The translations under genes were made by a program, and so were the position numbers. Shown here piece by piece: positions 51,786 through 59,450 of a stretch of 63,077 bases of DNA. The DNA is taken from assembly GCA_030692365.1 (NCBI GenBank), contig JAUYCC010000037.1, forward strand, positions 1 through 63,077, given 5' to 3'. Position 1 is the first letter of the stretch; every line of letters begins with the position of its first letter. Origin of the DNA: Pelolinea sp. (GTDB lineage: Bacteria > Chloroflexota > Anaerolineae > Anaerolineales > Anaerolineaceae). The notes under the pieces are model-generated. The model was not told the DNA's origin and made no database searches. It saw only the letters and a program-made list of their open reading frames with translations.

Positions 51786-52040
51786 TTACTTCAGTGAAGA
51801 TGCCATGGATTTTTCAGCAATCGGGAATTCCATCCAGATATGGTTGCGCAGCACTTTTTCATCCGCAATGACCTTAATTATGCTTTCTGATTTAGGAATG
51901 TCTTTAATCATATCCGGGTGCACATAGCAGCATTCGGGCGGAAAGCCGTATTTTTCGGTGAAATAAGTCACCGCCAGATTTAGCCGGTTATAAAAATCCT
52001 TGGCAGTCTGGCTGTCATACCACAACATTCCCTGTTTCAT
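51786..52040 (-). CDS. Small hypothetical protein
   Basis: The 84-residue product starts MKQGMLWYDSQTAKDFYNRLN and includes YGFPPECCYVHPDMI, with an adjacent cysteine pair, then a helix and strand ending. No family was recognised. The frame opens further upstream at 52124, but a good promoter at 52065-52093 would start transcription inside that extension, and GGAG precedes the ATG at 52040, so the short form is preferred. It lies on the opposite strand from acpS and frr. Confidence 0.6.
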   Translation of the reverse strand: MKQGMLWYDSQTAKDFYNRLNLAVTYFTEKYGFPPECCYVHPDMIKDIPKSESIIKVIADEKVLRNHIWMEFPIAEKSMASSLK

Positions 52041-52064
52041 TCTCTCCGTTATACTCCTGGCATA

Positions 52065-52093
52065 ATTATAGCACTGGTGTTCTAAAGTTACAA
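52065..52093 (-). promoter_or_regulatory. Promoter of the small hypothetical gene
   Basis: On the minus strand TTGTAA (52093-52088) and a perfect TATAAT (52070-52065) are 17 bases apart. The predicted start near 52058 leaves an 18-base leader to the ATG at 52040. Confidence 0.65.
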
Positions 52094-52230
52094 TATTAAT
52101 ACCTGTTGATTTAAAGTAGATCACATCTAAACAGATTGATTATAAATTGTTAGTGCGATTGTTGGAATTTTTGAGCCATTTAAGGTATGCTTAATCCGGA
52201 TATCAGACCACAATTACCAAGGAGGCCGAT

Positions 52231-52788
52231 ATGATTAAAGAACTGGTTCAGGACACAGAAAAAAGGATAAAAAGCGCGATCCAATCGCTTGAAGATGACC
52301 TTGCCGGTGTGCGCACCGGGCGAGCCAGCCCGGCGCTAATCGAAAGGATGTCCATTGAATACTACGGTTCGCCGGTTCCGCTCATCCAGCTTGCCACCAT
52401 CAGCGTGCCCGAACCCCGCCAGTTGATGATCAAACCCTTTGACCCGGCTTCGATCAAGGATATTGAAAAATCAATCCTGGCATCCGACCTTGGGCTGACA
52501 CCCATGAACGATGGAAAAGTTATCCGCCTCAACCTGCCTCCACTAACAGAAGAGCGCCGGCATGACCTGATGAAATCTGTTCACAACCGGCTGGAAGACG
52601 CGCGTATTGCGGTGCGCAACATCCGCCGGGATTCCAATAAAGACATGCGTGACTTTGAAGAAGAAAAGATGATCTCTGAAGATGACCTCGAACGCGGTGA
52701 GGAAGAAATCCAGAAACTGACCGACAAGTATATAGAAGAGATTACCGAGGTCGGCAAGAAAAAAGAAGTGGAGATCATGGAAGTCTGA
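52231..52788 (+). CDS. frr: Ribosome recycling factor
   Basis: The 185-residue protein splits post-termination ribosomes together with EF-G. DDLAGVRTGRASPALIERM and the C-terminal helix from EEEIQKLTDKYIEEI match the family. AAGGAGG at 52219-52225 is a strong ribosome site. The gene is followed six bases later by uppS, giving the widespread frr-uppS-cdsA order; tsf and pyrH, which often precede it, are absent here. Confidence 0.96.
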   Translation: MIKELVQDTEKRIKSAIQSLEDDLAGVRTGRASPALIERMSIEYYGSPVPLIQLATISVPEPRQLMIKPFDPASIKDIEKSILASDLGLTPMNDGKVIRLNLPPLTEERRHDLMKSVHNRLEDARIAVRNIRRDSNKDMRDFEEEKMISEDDLERGEEEIQKLTDKYIEEITEVGKKKEVEIMEV

Positions 52789-52794
52789 TCCTTT

Positions 52795-53544
52795 ATGGCT
52801 GATCAATCTGAAGTACCCCAATTTAAAGCGCTGCCCGCGCATATCGCCATTATCATGGACGGCAACGGGCGCTGGGCAGCTGCCCGCCACCTGCCGCGCA
52901 TGGCCGGCCACCGGGAGGGCACCGAAAACCTGCGGCGCGTCATCACCGCCTGTGTGGAGTTCGGGATTGAATATCTGACCATTTACGCTTTTTCAACCGA
53001 GAACTGGAAACGCCCGAAGGATGAAGTAAGCGGGCTGATGCAGATCATGGCAGATGCGCTTGAAAAAGAAGTGGGGGAGCTAAATAAACAGGGCGTGCGA
53101 ATCAATCATATTGGCCGCCTTGAAAAGCTGGACGTGCCTTTGCGGCAGGGCATCATCAACGCGGTTGAACTAACCAAAAATAATGACCGCCTGATCCTCA
53201 ATGTCGCTTGGAACTACGGCGGCAGGGATGAGATCGTTTATGCGGTTCAGGAGATTGTGAAAAAAGGCATTAAACCCGAAGAGATCACTGAAGTAACCAT
53301 CACCGAAAATCTCTTTACAAGGGGCATTCCCGATCCCGACCTGGTGATCCGCACCTCCGGCGAGCAGCGCATTTCCAATTTCCTCACCTGGCAAAGCGCT
53401 TATTCAGAATGGTACTTCACCGAAACGCTCTGGCCGGATTTTGACAAGGAAGAACTGCGCAAAGCCATAATAGATTTCGGCAGCCGCAATCGCCGTTTTG
53501 GCGGCAGGACCGCAGAGGAAGAAAAAAAACAGTATGCTGGCTAA
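52795..53544 (+). CDS. uppS: Isoprenyl transferase (undecaprenyl diphosphate synthase)
   Basis: The 249-residue cis-prenyltransferase builds the C55 lipid carrier for cell-wall synthesis. HIAIIMDGNGRWAAAR is the N-terminal signature with the catalytic Asp, AFSTENWKRPKDEV follows, and DLVIRTSGEQRISNFLTWQSAYSEWYF (residues around 182-208) is the C-terminal signature. It overlaps cdsA by 11 bases. Confidence 0.95.
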   Translation: MADQSEVPQFKALPAHIAIIMDGNGRWAAARHLPRMAGHREGTENLRRVITACVEFGIEYLTIYAFSTENWKRPKDEVSGLMQIMADALEKEVGELNKQGVRINHIGRLEKLDVPLRQGIINAVELTKNNDRLILNVAWNYGGRDEIVYAVQEIVKKGIKPEEITEVTITENLFTRGIPDPDLVIRTSGEQRISNFLTWQSAYSEWYFTETLWPDFDKEELRKAIIDFGSRNRRFGGRTAEEEKKQYAG

Positions 53545-54343
53545 ACGGGCAGCCAGCGCGGCAACGATTATCGTTTTTAGTTTTCTGCTGGTTCTTGCCG
53601 GCGGGTGGATCTATACCATTGGCGTAGCCCTCATTCTCTCCACCGCAGCCTGGGAATACGCTGCTATGTTCAGGAAAGGTGGTTATTTTCCTGCGGATTA
53701 TGTGATAATCACCGGCACTTTTTTTACAGCACTGGCCAGCCGGTTTGAAAACCTGGAATACATCCTGATTGCAATCAGCATCTCTATTCTGGCGGTGATC
53801 GCCTGGCACATTCTGACCTACTCAAACCACCAGCAAACTGCCGGGATTGATCTGGCTGCGAGCCTTTCGACTATCGTCTTTATTGCCTTTTTGGGCTCCT
53901 ACATCATCCGTTTACGCTTTTTGCCCGACGGTTTTTACTGGCTGCTGATGGCCATCGCCCCGGCAGGCATCAGCGATATCGGCGCTTACCTGATTGGCAG
54001 CGCCATTGGCAACTACAAGATGGCGCCTGCGTTAAGCCCCGGAAAAACCATCGAGGGGTATTTGGGCGGGGTGCTCACCGCGGCCGTGACCGGTTACGTG
54101 GTTGGCGCAATCGCCAATATCGCTGTTCCACACATCAGCGGTTTAACAGGCTTGATTATTGGTTTGGTAGTTGGGGTGTTTTGCCCGTTGGGAGACCTGG
54201 GCAAGAGCCTGCTTAAGCGCCAGTTCAACCTGAAGAATACCAGCGACTTGATCCCGGGCCACGGCGGTGTTTTAGACCGGGTGGACACCTGGCTGTGGGC
54301 CGGGGTGATCAGCTATTACCTGATCAGAGCCTTCTTCATGTAA
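53534..54343 (+). CDS. cdsA: Phosphatidate cytidylyltransferase
   Basis: The 269-residue membrane protein, with about seven hydrophobic segments, makes CDP-diacylglycerol for phospholipids. The family signature is LLKRQFNLKNTSDLIPGHGG followed by VLDRVD, with Asn where Asp is more usual in the KD pair. The frame opens upstream at 53498; the ATG at 53534 gives the usual start just before the first helix. Confidence 0.92.
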   Translation: MLAKRAASAATIIVFSFLLVLAGGWIYTIGVALILSTAAWEYAAMFRKGGYFPADYVIITGTFFTALASRFENLEYILIAISISILAVIAWHILTYSNHQQTAGIDLAASLSTIVFIAFLGSYIIRLRFLPDGFYWLLMAIAPAGISDIGAYLIGSAIGNYKMAPALSPGKTIEGYLGGVLTAAVTGYVVGAIANIAVPHISGLTGLIIGLVVGVFCPLGDLGKSLLKRQFNLKNTSDLIPGHGGVLDRVDTWLWAGVISYYLIRAFFM

Positions 54344-54345
54344 TT

Positions 54346-54373
54346 AAAACCGCCGCTTTCGCGGCGGTTTTTT
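54346..54373. terminator. Bidirectional rho-independent terminator
   Basis: The arms AAAACCGCCGC and GCGGCGGTTTT around TTTC, with a T-run to the right and an A-run to the left, end both cdsA (plus) and the SIMPL gene (minus). Confidence 0.9.
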
Positions 54374-54375
54374 CA

Positions 54376-55122
54376 TTATGGGAGTTCCTGTTTGATGGCG
54401 AATGACATGGTCACATCAGAAGTGACCTGCATCTGGCCGGCGGCAATCGGAACCGCCGGTGATAAAGCACCCTCACCGCCGCCCCCACCCTTACCGTAGC
54501 CGGTGTAGGGCTGAGTGTAACCCAAACTGGAATTGATCATGATGATTTCACCCAGTTCCACACCAGCCGCCGCGGCCAGTTCCTGAGCCTGAGTCCGGGC
54601 TGAATCGATTGCCAGTTTGCGAGCTGAGGACTGCGCTTCAGTCTTATCCTGAACATCGAAAGTGATGCCATAGATATTGTTCGCGCCACTCTTGGCGACC
54701 GCATCCAGGACCTTTCCAATGCTATCCAGGTTGCGGACGGTCACGTACACATTGTTTTCCACAGAGAAATAAGTGCGTACAATTTGACCTTGAGTGTCAT
54801 AATCGGATTGTGGGTACACATTAAAACTGGATGTCTGGATATCCTTCTCATCCACACCCTGTCCCATCAGGGTTTCCTTAATTGCCTTGGCCTGGGTATT
54901 ATTGAGTTCCAATGCTGCAGCGACGGTATCTGCCTGTGATCGGACGCCGACATTGATGTAAGCGATATCCGGGGTGATATACACCAGGCCAGAACCAACA
55001 ACCGAAATCTGCGGGACAGGTTCGTTCGAAGTTCCGCCGCCGGTAACCGCCGCAGGAGCGCAGGCAGCCAGAGCCACCAACACAACGAGCAAAATACCAA
55101 TTAATAGTTTGTTACTTTTCAT
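54376..55122 (-). CDS. SIMPL-domain (DUF541) lipoprotein
   Basis: The 248-residue protein has a lipoprotein signal peptide (VALAAC) and a SIMPL domain: ISVVGSGLVYITPDIAYINVGV at the start of the domain, then AVAKSGANNIYGITFDVQDKTEAQSSARKLAIDSARTQAQELAAAAGVELGEII over about residues 140-195. SIMPL proteins are linked to envelope stress and oxidative protection, with no set reaction. The frame has an extra upstream ATG, but GGAGG fits the ATG at 55122 (MKSNKLL). Confidence 0.88.
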   Translation of the reverse strand: MKSNKLLIGILLVVLVALAACAPAAVTGGGTSNEPVPQISVVGSGLVYITPDIAYINVGVRSQADTVAAALELNNTQAKAIKETLMGQGVDEKDIQTSSFNVYPQSDYDTQGQIVRTYFSVENNVYVTVRNLDSIGKVLDAVAKSGANNIYGITFDVQDKTEAQSSARKLAIDSARTQAQELAAAAGVELGEIIMINSSLGYTQPYTGYGKGGGGGEGALSPAVPIAAGQMQVTSDVTMSFAIKQELP

Positions 55123-55299
55123 CACAACCTCCAATGTTGTTTTTCAATTTATAGACGTTATTGGTTAATAAAAGTTCCCGGTAATTATTAGTTTAACCGG
55201 GAATTAATGCCTTGATATATTGAACTATTTGTCACTACATGTTATTATAAGTATGCCCTTTCAGCTGGTTGCCCCCCTCAACCGGTTGAGAGGGTCTTT
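55123..55299. other. Intergenic region with two hairpins, possible plus-strand small RNA
   Basis: TTCCCGGT/ACCGGGAA arms near 55175-55200 and a perfect palindrome CTCAACCGGTTGAG (55277-55290) lie here. The second hairpin is followed on the plus strand by TCTTTTTATTT, an apparent terminator with no plus-strand gene before it. TTATTATAAG near 55243 could be a -10. A short plus-strand RNA is possible, but the hairpin may simply serve the PspC gene on minus. Confidence 0.3.
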
Positions 55300-55752
55300 T
55301 TATTTCCTCCGGGAAGTTGCCCGGATCAGGACAAACACGCCCGCGATGATCAGCAGCGCCGGCCAGAGATAGAATGAGTAATTCCAGTTCAACCAGGGGA
55401 AAGCAAAGTAGCGCAGGAGATAGAAGGCACCCCAGCCGATCAGGCCGACACCCGCGAAGGTGATCAATTCCTGGCTGGGCTGGCGGGCAACTTCGCCCAA
55501 TTCACGCCCCATCAGGCGGAAACGTGAACCAAGCCCATCTGATTTAAAGGCCTCCCCCTCATTGGAAACGCTTTTATTGGGAATAACTACCCACAGGATG
55601 AAATACACCAGCACTGAAAACTCGCCCAGGATGGTCCAGATAATAAAGAAGATGCGAATGATCAGAGGGTCAATGCCCAGGAATTCGCCCAGGCCTCCGC
55701 AGACACCGGCGATGGTTCGGTTGGTTTCACTGCGATACAGACGGTTTTTCAT
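55300..55752 (-). CDS. PspC-domain membrane protein
   Basis: The 150-residue protein carries one PspC domain at the N-terminus: RLYRSETNRTIAGVCGGLGEFLGIDP followed by a transmembrane segment (IIRIFFIIWTILGEFSVLVYFILW) over about residues 3-60. Two more hydrophobic segments lie near 100-140. PspC proteins respond to membrane stress. A GAGGTACTT ribosome site precedes the ATG at 55752. It is a single gene. Confidence 0.9.
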   Translation of the reverse strand: MKNRLYRSETNRTIAGVCGGLGEFLGIDPLIIRIFFIIWTILGEFSVLVYFILWVVIPNKSVSNEGEAFKSDGLGSRFRLMGRELGEVARQPSQELITFAGVGLIGWGAFYLLRYFAFPWLNWNYSFYLWPALLIIAGVFVLIRATSRRK

Positions 55753-55878
55753 AAGTACCTCACAGGTTTTTTATTTTATCTAAATACTTATACGTTGGCT
55801 TGCCGGTTTGGTTGCGAAAATAAAACCGGAATGCTTTGAACCCATTCCGGCAAATTTCAAATTGGCTATAAAAGATTT

Positions 55879-57276
55879 TTAGATATCAACCACATCGCCG
55901 CGGTCAGGATACCGTACCGCAGTAATGCCCTGTTCGCGCATCTTTTCCATCAGAATAGCCGCGGGAGTTTCCTCACCATGAATGAGATAAATTTGTCTCA
56001 ATCCATTATGGCTGGCTGCGGCCGCGTACTGCAGCAGCATATCCTGCCCGCCGTGGGCGGAAAGCCCGCCGATGGTGGCGACCTCGGCGCGCACATTTAA
56101 TTCTTCGCCGTAAATGCGCGCGACAGGCTGCCGTTCAGCCAGCCGTCGGCCGAGTGTGTTCGGCGCCTGCCATGAGACAATGCAGATGGTATTGCGAGGG
56201 TCTTCAATGGTGTGCGCCAAGTGGTGCAAAATGCGCCCCGCCTCGCACATGCCGGAAGCCGAAATGATGACCATGGGCTCATCCATGCGGTTGATCGCCT
56301 TGGACTCTTCCACCGAGCGGGTATAGGTAAGCCCCGGGAAATTCAGGGCGGGATGATTTCCGGTTTGCATAAACTGATGGGTCTCGTCATCAAAATAATC
56401 AGGATGCCTGCGGAAAATATCGGTGGCGTTGGTCGCCAGCGGGCTATCCACGAACACCGGCATGCGCGGCAGTTCACCTTCGGTGATCATGCGGTTCAGG
56501 CTGTAAACCAGTTCCTGGGTACGCCCGACGGAAAAGGCCGGCACCACCACCTTGCCGCCACGTTTCACGGTGCGTTTGACCACATCGCGGAATTCAAGGT
56601 AAGCCTCTTCAGGGTCACGGTGAGGTTTATCGCCATAGGTACATTCCATAAGCAGAAAATCCGGGTGCTCCGGAAGAACAGGGTCTCGCAGCAAGGGGAG
56701 TTTAAAGCGGCCGATATCCCCCGAAAACCACACGCGGGTTTTCTTTCCTTTTTCATCGATATCCAAAACTACGGCTGCCGAGCCGAGGATATGCCCGGCA
56801 TCCACAAATTGGGCGGTAACACCGCTGACGGGCTCAAAGGGCTGGTTATAACCCTTTTCAACAAACAGAGGCACAACCTGATCCGCGTCATCGGTCGTAT
56901 AAAGCGGCTCTATCATGGGTTCGCCATGTTTGCGTTTCTTTTTATTTAAGTATTCCGCGTCCTCTGCATAGATATGCCCGGAGTCGCGCAGCATGATGCC
57001 CGCCAGGTCCGCGGTGGGCGGTGTGGCATAAATGGCGTTTCGGTAGCCCTGCTTGACCAGGTTGGGGAGGTTTCCGGAATGGTCGATATGCGCATGTGAA
57101 AGGATGACTGCGTCAACTTCTTTGGGGTCAAAGGCGAAACAGCTGTTGCGGCTGTAGAATTCGCTGCGTTTGCCCTGGAAGATGCCGCATTCCAGCAGCA
57201 GGCGCTTGCCATTGACCTCGATCAGGTGCTGTGAACCGGTAACCGTACGCGCAGCGCCATAAAAATGGATTTTCAT
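55879..57276 (-). CDS. Beta-CASP metallo-beta-lactamase-fold RNase-like protein
   Basis: The 465-residue protein belongs to the CPSF/RNA-processing branch of the metallo-beta-lactamase fold. The zinc motif HAHIDH spans 61-66. GDIGRF, the beta-CASP region with PVFVDSPLATNATDIFRRH, ISASGMCEAGRILHHL, and a C-terminal GLSAHGGQDML RMMBL domain are all present. It probably acts as an endo- or exoribonuclease. It overlaps the upstream RNase D gene by four bases (ATGA), so two RNA-cleaving proteins are made together. Confidence 0.92.
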   Translation of the reverse strand: MKIHFYGAARTVTGSQHLIEVNGKRLLLECGIFQGKRSEFYSRNSCFAFDPKEVDAVILSHAHIDHSGNLPNLVKQGYRNAIYATPPTADLAGIMLRDSGHIYAEDAEYLNKKKRKHGEPMIEPLYTTDDADQVVPLFVEKGYNQPFEPVSGVTAQFVDAGHILGSAAVVLDIDEKGKKTRVWFSGDIGRFKLPLLRDPVLPEHPDFLLMECTYGDKPHRDPEEAYLEFRDVVKRTVKRGGKVVVPAFSVGRTQELVYSLNRMITEGELPRMPVFVDSPLATNATDIFRRHPDYFDDETHQFMQTGNHPALNFPGLTYTRSVEESKAINRMDEPMVIISASGMCEAGRILHHLAHTIEDPRNTICIVSWQAPNTLGRRLAERQPVARIYGEELNVRAEVATIGGLSAHGGQDMLLQYAAAASHNGLRQIYLIHGEETPAAILMEKMREQGITAVRYPDRGDVVDI

Positions 57277-58409
57277 GACGGCTTTCCTTTCGCAACGACT
57301 TTTAATATCTCGCCGCCGAACTGGCTGAACCGCCAGGGGATGCTAAGCATCAGCGCTTTCAGATCCGATAAATTCCGCGGCCGGGTGGCGGCGATCTGCT
57401 CCAGAACATCACGCGGCAGGATAATATCTGATTGTACCTTCATTTTCCCGGCAGCCTCCTTGCGCCAGTCCTGCAGCGCTTGCAGCCGGTCATCATACTC
57501 CTGCGCGGGGCGTTTACGTTTTTCCAGTTCAATGGGCGGTAATACTAACCCACGTTTTACCGCAGCCACCAGTTCCTCACCAAACCGCTCTAAAATCTTT
57601 GGGGATACATCATCCACCTTCTTAAGCGCCTGGATTGTCTGCGGCTGAGCCAGCGCTACTGCCAACAGGACACTGTTCCCCATTACCTTAAAATGCGGCC
57701 GGTCCATTTTTCTTGCCAGGCCATCGCGGTAGCAGCACAGCTCATCCAGGATCCTTAAAGTCCGCGGTTCAAGCTTGTGGTAACCGCTCACCTGGGTGAA
57801 AAGCACCTTGCTTTTGTGGTTGGGTTCAACTTGGCACAGCCGGTTAAAATCTTCATGCGCCAGATCAAGCAGGTTTTTTTCCGTGAGTTGTCCCGCCAGA
57901 GTATCGCGCAGCCGCATCAGATAGTGTGTATCCATCCGGGCGTAAGCGCACATTTCAGGGGTCAACGGGCGTTTGGACCAATCCGCTTTCTGCAGCGCTT
58001 TGGGATGGTCAACTTCAAAAAGATCTGCTAACAGGTTGGCAAGCCCCAGTTTTTCAATGCCGAGGACGCGGGCAGCCTGCATGGTATCAAACAGGTTGGC
58101 AAACTCAAAGCCATAATCGCGCTTCATACACAGAATGTCGTATTCCGCGGCGTGGAATATTTTTTCAACTTTTGGATCCACGAACACAGGTTTCAAGCCG
58201 CTGACATCAAACCCTACCAGGGTATCCACCAGATAATCAACCTTCTCCGTTGAAAACTGGATCAGGCAAATCTGCTCATCATAAGCAAACAGGCTGTTGG
58301 ATTCTGTATCTACAGCCAGGCGGCTAATCCATTTAAATGCGCCGAGCATTTTCTGGAAAGCATCCGGGTTATCGACCAGATTGGCTGGCCGCAGAATGTC
58401 ATTTGGCAT
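57273..58409 (-). CDS. rnd: Ribonuclease D-like 3'-5' exonuclease with HRDC domain
   Basis: The 378-residue protein has the DEDD exonuclease domain: LAVDTESNSLFAYD (first Asp and Glu), IFHAAEYDILCMKRDYG (second Asp) and YARMDTHYLMRLRD (last Asp). A C-terminal HRDC domain spans about 210-290. It would trim tRNA or other RNA 3' ends. The frame begins earlier at 58466, within a repeat array, but the ATG at 58409 (MPNDILRP) is preferred. A TATAAT (58421-58416) lies six bases before it, so the message may be leaderless. Confidence 0.9.
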   Translation of the reverse strand: MPNDILRPANLVDNPDAFQKMLGAFKWISRLAVDTESNSLFAYDEQICLIQFSTEKVDYLVDTLVGFDVSGLKPVFVDPKVEKIFHAAEYDILCMKRDYGFEFANLFDTMQAARVLGIEKLGLANLLADLFEVDHPKALQKADWSKRPLTPEMCAYARMDTHYLMRLRDTLAGQLTEKNLLDLAHEDFNRLCQVEPNHKSKVLFTQVSGYHKLEPRTLRILDELCCYRDGLARKMDRPHFKVMGNSVLLAVALAQPQTIQALKKVDDVSPKILERFGEELVAAVKRGLVLPPIELEKRKRPAQEYDDRLQALQDWRKEAAGKMKVQSDIILPRDVLEQIAATRPRNLSDLKALMLSIPWRFSQFGGEILKVVAKGKPS

Positions 58410-58420
58410 TCCGCCATTAT

Positions 58421-58478
58421 ATCGGCAATCAGCCGTAATAATGGCAATCAGCCATAATAATGGCAATCAGCCATAATA
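58421..58478. repeat. Three tandem copies of a 19-20-bp palindromic unit
   Basis: The unit ATGGCAATCAGCCATAATA occurs twice exactly (58441-58459 and 58460-58478), with a variant copy ATCGGCAATCAGCCGTAATA at 58421-58440. Each has ATGGC/GCCAT-type arms, and the variant keeps pairing through compensating changes (CGGC/GCCG). It lies directly upstream of rnd, overlapping its -10 region. Confidence 0.85.
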
Positions 58479-58483
58479 ATACG

Positions 58484-58514
58484 ATAAAAAACCAGCCGTT
58501 TTATCAGGCTGGTT
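58484..58514 (-). terminator. Rho-independent terminator of the proline-rich membrane protein gene
   Basis: On minus, AAACCAGCC and GGCTGGTTT pair around a nine-base loop and are followed by TTTTTTA. It lies about 30 bases after the stop at 58543. Confidence 0.82.
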
Positions 58515-58542
58515 TCCCTGGTTTGGTTATGAACTGAATAAA

Positions 58543-59187
58543 TTAGCGGGTATATGAATCTTGTTGCGCTCGCGCCTGATTCGGGACTGGCCTGAATCCG
58601 GCAGGGACAGGCTGCGCGCCCGGGCGGAAGCCGAAAGGCTGCTGTTTGACTTGCTCTTTTTTGGGCTGGTTACCATTAAGGACTTGATTTAAGGAAGAAA
58701 CCAGCGTTCCGATGATCAGGATGCGGATCACCCACACCATCACCGCCACCAACACCGGCACCGCGGTGACAAAGGTCATCGGGTCAAGGATGAGTGCGCT
58801 ATCCACCGGTTGGTTGTACACCGCGATGCTGATGGCCCACCAGGTAAGCCCGGCGTTCATTGCCGCCGCCAGCACCCAGGCGCCCAGCAGAAACCAGCTG
58901 TCGCGCGATTTAGCTTCTTCCTGGCGCGGCGCCATCAGGCGGGCGATGCCAGCGAAATCCATTCCGCAGAAGGCCAGCGCCAGAATGGTGGACCAGTTCA
59001 TCCCGCCGGCAGAGTGGCTGCCAAACATACCGCGCAGGGCAAAATCAGTAGTGCTGAAATTGAAGACCTCAAAAGCCACCAGCGCTGCGACGATGATGGC
59101 CATATACACGCTGTTGGAGCGTTTGCTCAGGTTGTCCAGCAGCTTGCTTGAAAAACGGGTTACTTTTTGGGTCATGGTCAGGTTCAT
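58543..59187 (-). CDS. Four-helix membrane protein with Pro/Gln-rich tail, function unknown
   Basis: The 214-residue protein has about four hydrophobic segments (around 27-47, 65-80, 98-118 and 135-160), then a charged stretch NGNQPKKEQVKQQ and a low-complexity tail with FGFRPGAQPVPAGFRPVPN. No family was recognised. The ATG at 59187 follows GGAGG at five bases. It has its own promoter with a palindromic operator over the -10 and its own terminator, so it is independently controlled. Confidence 0.72.
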   Translation of the reverse strand: MNLTMTQKVTRFSSKLLDNLSKRSNSVYMAIIVAALVAFEVFNFSTTDFALRGMFGSHSAGGMNWSTILALAFCGMDFAGIARLMAPRQEEAKSRDSWFLLGAWVLAAAMNAGLTWWAISIAVYNQPVDSALILDPMTFVTAVPVLVAVMVWVIRILIIGTLVSSLNQVLNGNQPKKEQVKQQPFGFRPGAQPVPAGFRPVPNQARAQQDSYTR

Positions 59188-59210
59188 GGCATCCTCCATA
59201 TTAGTAATTT

Positions 59211-59227
59211 TGTTCTATTATAGAACA
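59211..59227. promoter_or_regulatory. Palindromic operator over the promoter of the membrane protein gene
   Basis: TGTTCTATTATAGAACA has perfect seven-base arms around a three-base centre. It covers the TATAAT -10 (minus, 59222-59217) of a promoter whose -35 is TTGACG (59246-59241), with an 18-base spacer. This suits a dimeric repressor. Confidence 0.65.
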
Positions 59228-59268
59228 TTGTTTCTAACCGCGTCAAGCGCCAGATATGGGCATTAGTC

Positions 59269-59398
59269 AATCAAAGGCACAATAGGTGGAGTTACTTATG
59301 TGGGTAAGCTGTGTGTATGTTCGTATGAGTGCTCCTTTGATTTGGTCATCTGAGAGGCATCCATCTTATCGCAGCTTACCTCTCTTTGATCTTCAAAG
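59269..59398. other. Interleaved inverted repeats, candidate pseudoknotted RNA
   Basis: Two perfect nine-base pairs are interleaved. AATCAAAGG (59269-59277) pairs with CCTTTGATT (59334-59342), and GGTAAGCTG (59303-59311) pairs with CAGCTTACC (59372-59380). Competing hairpins GAGAGG/CCTCTC (59352-59357 with 59379-59384) and CTTTGA/TCAAAG (59384-59398) use the same bases. No gene is in this gap. Confidence 0.45.
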
Positions 59399-59411
59399 TT
59401 GCACTTGCTAG

Positions 59412-59441
59412 TTGAATTCACCACTCATTAAACCGTATAAT
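59412..59441 (+). promoter_or_regulatory. Promoter of the methyltransferase gene, near-leaderless
   Basis: TTGAAT (59412-59417) and a perfect TATAAT (59436-59441) are 18 bases apart. The ATG at 59451 is only ten bases after the -10, so the message would have almost no leader, and no ribosome site is visible. Confidence 0.65.
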
Positions 59442-59450
59442 AAAAATGTA

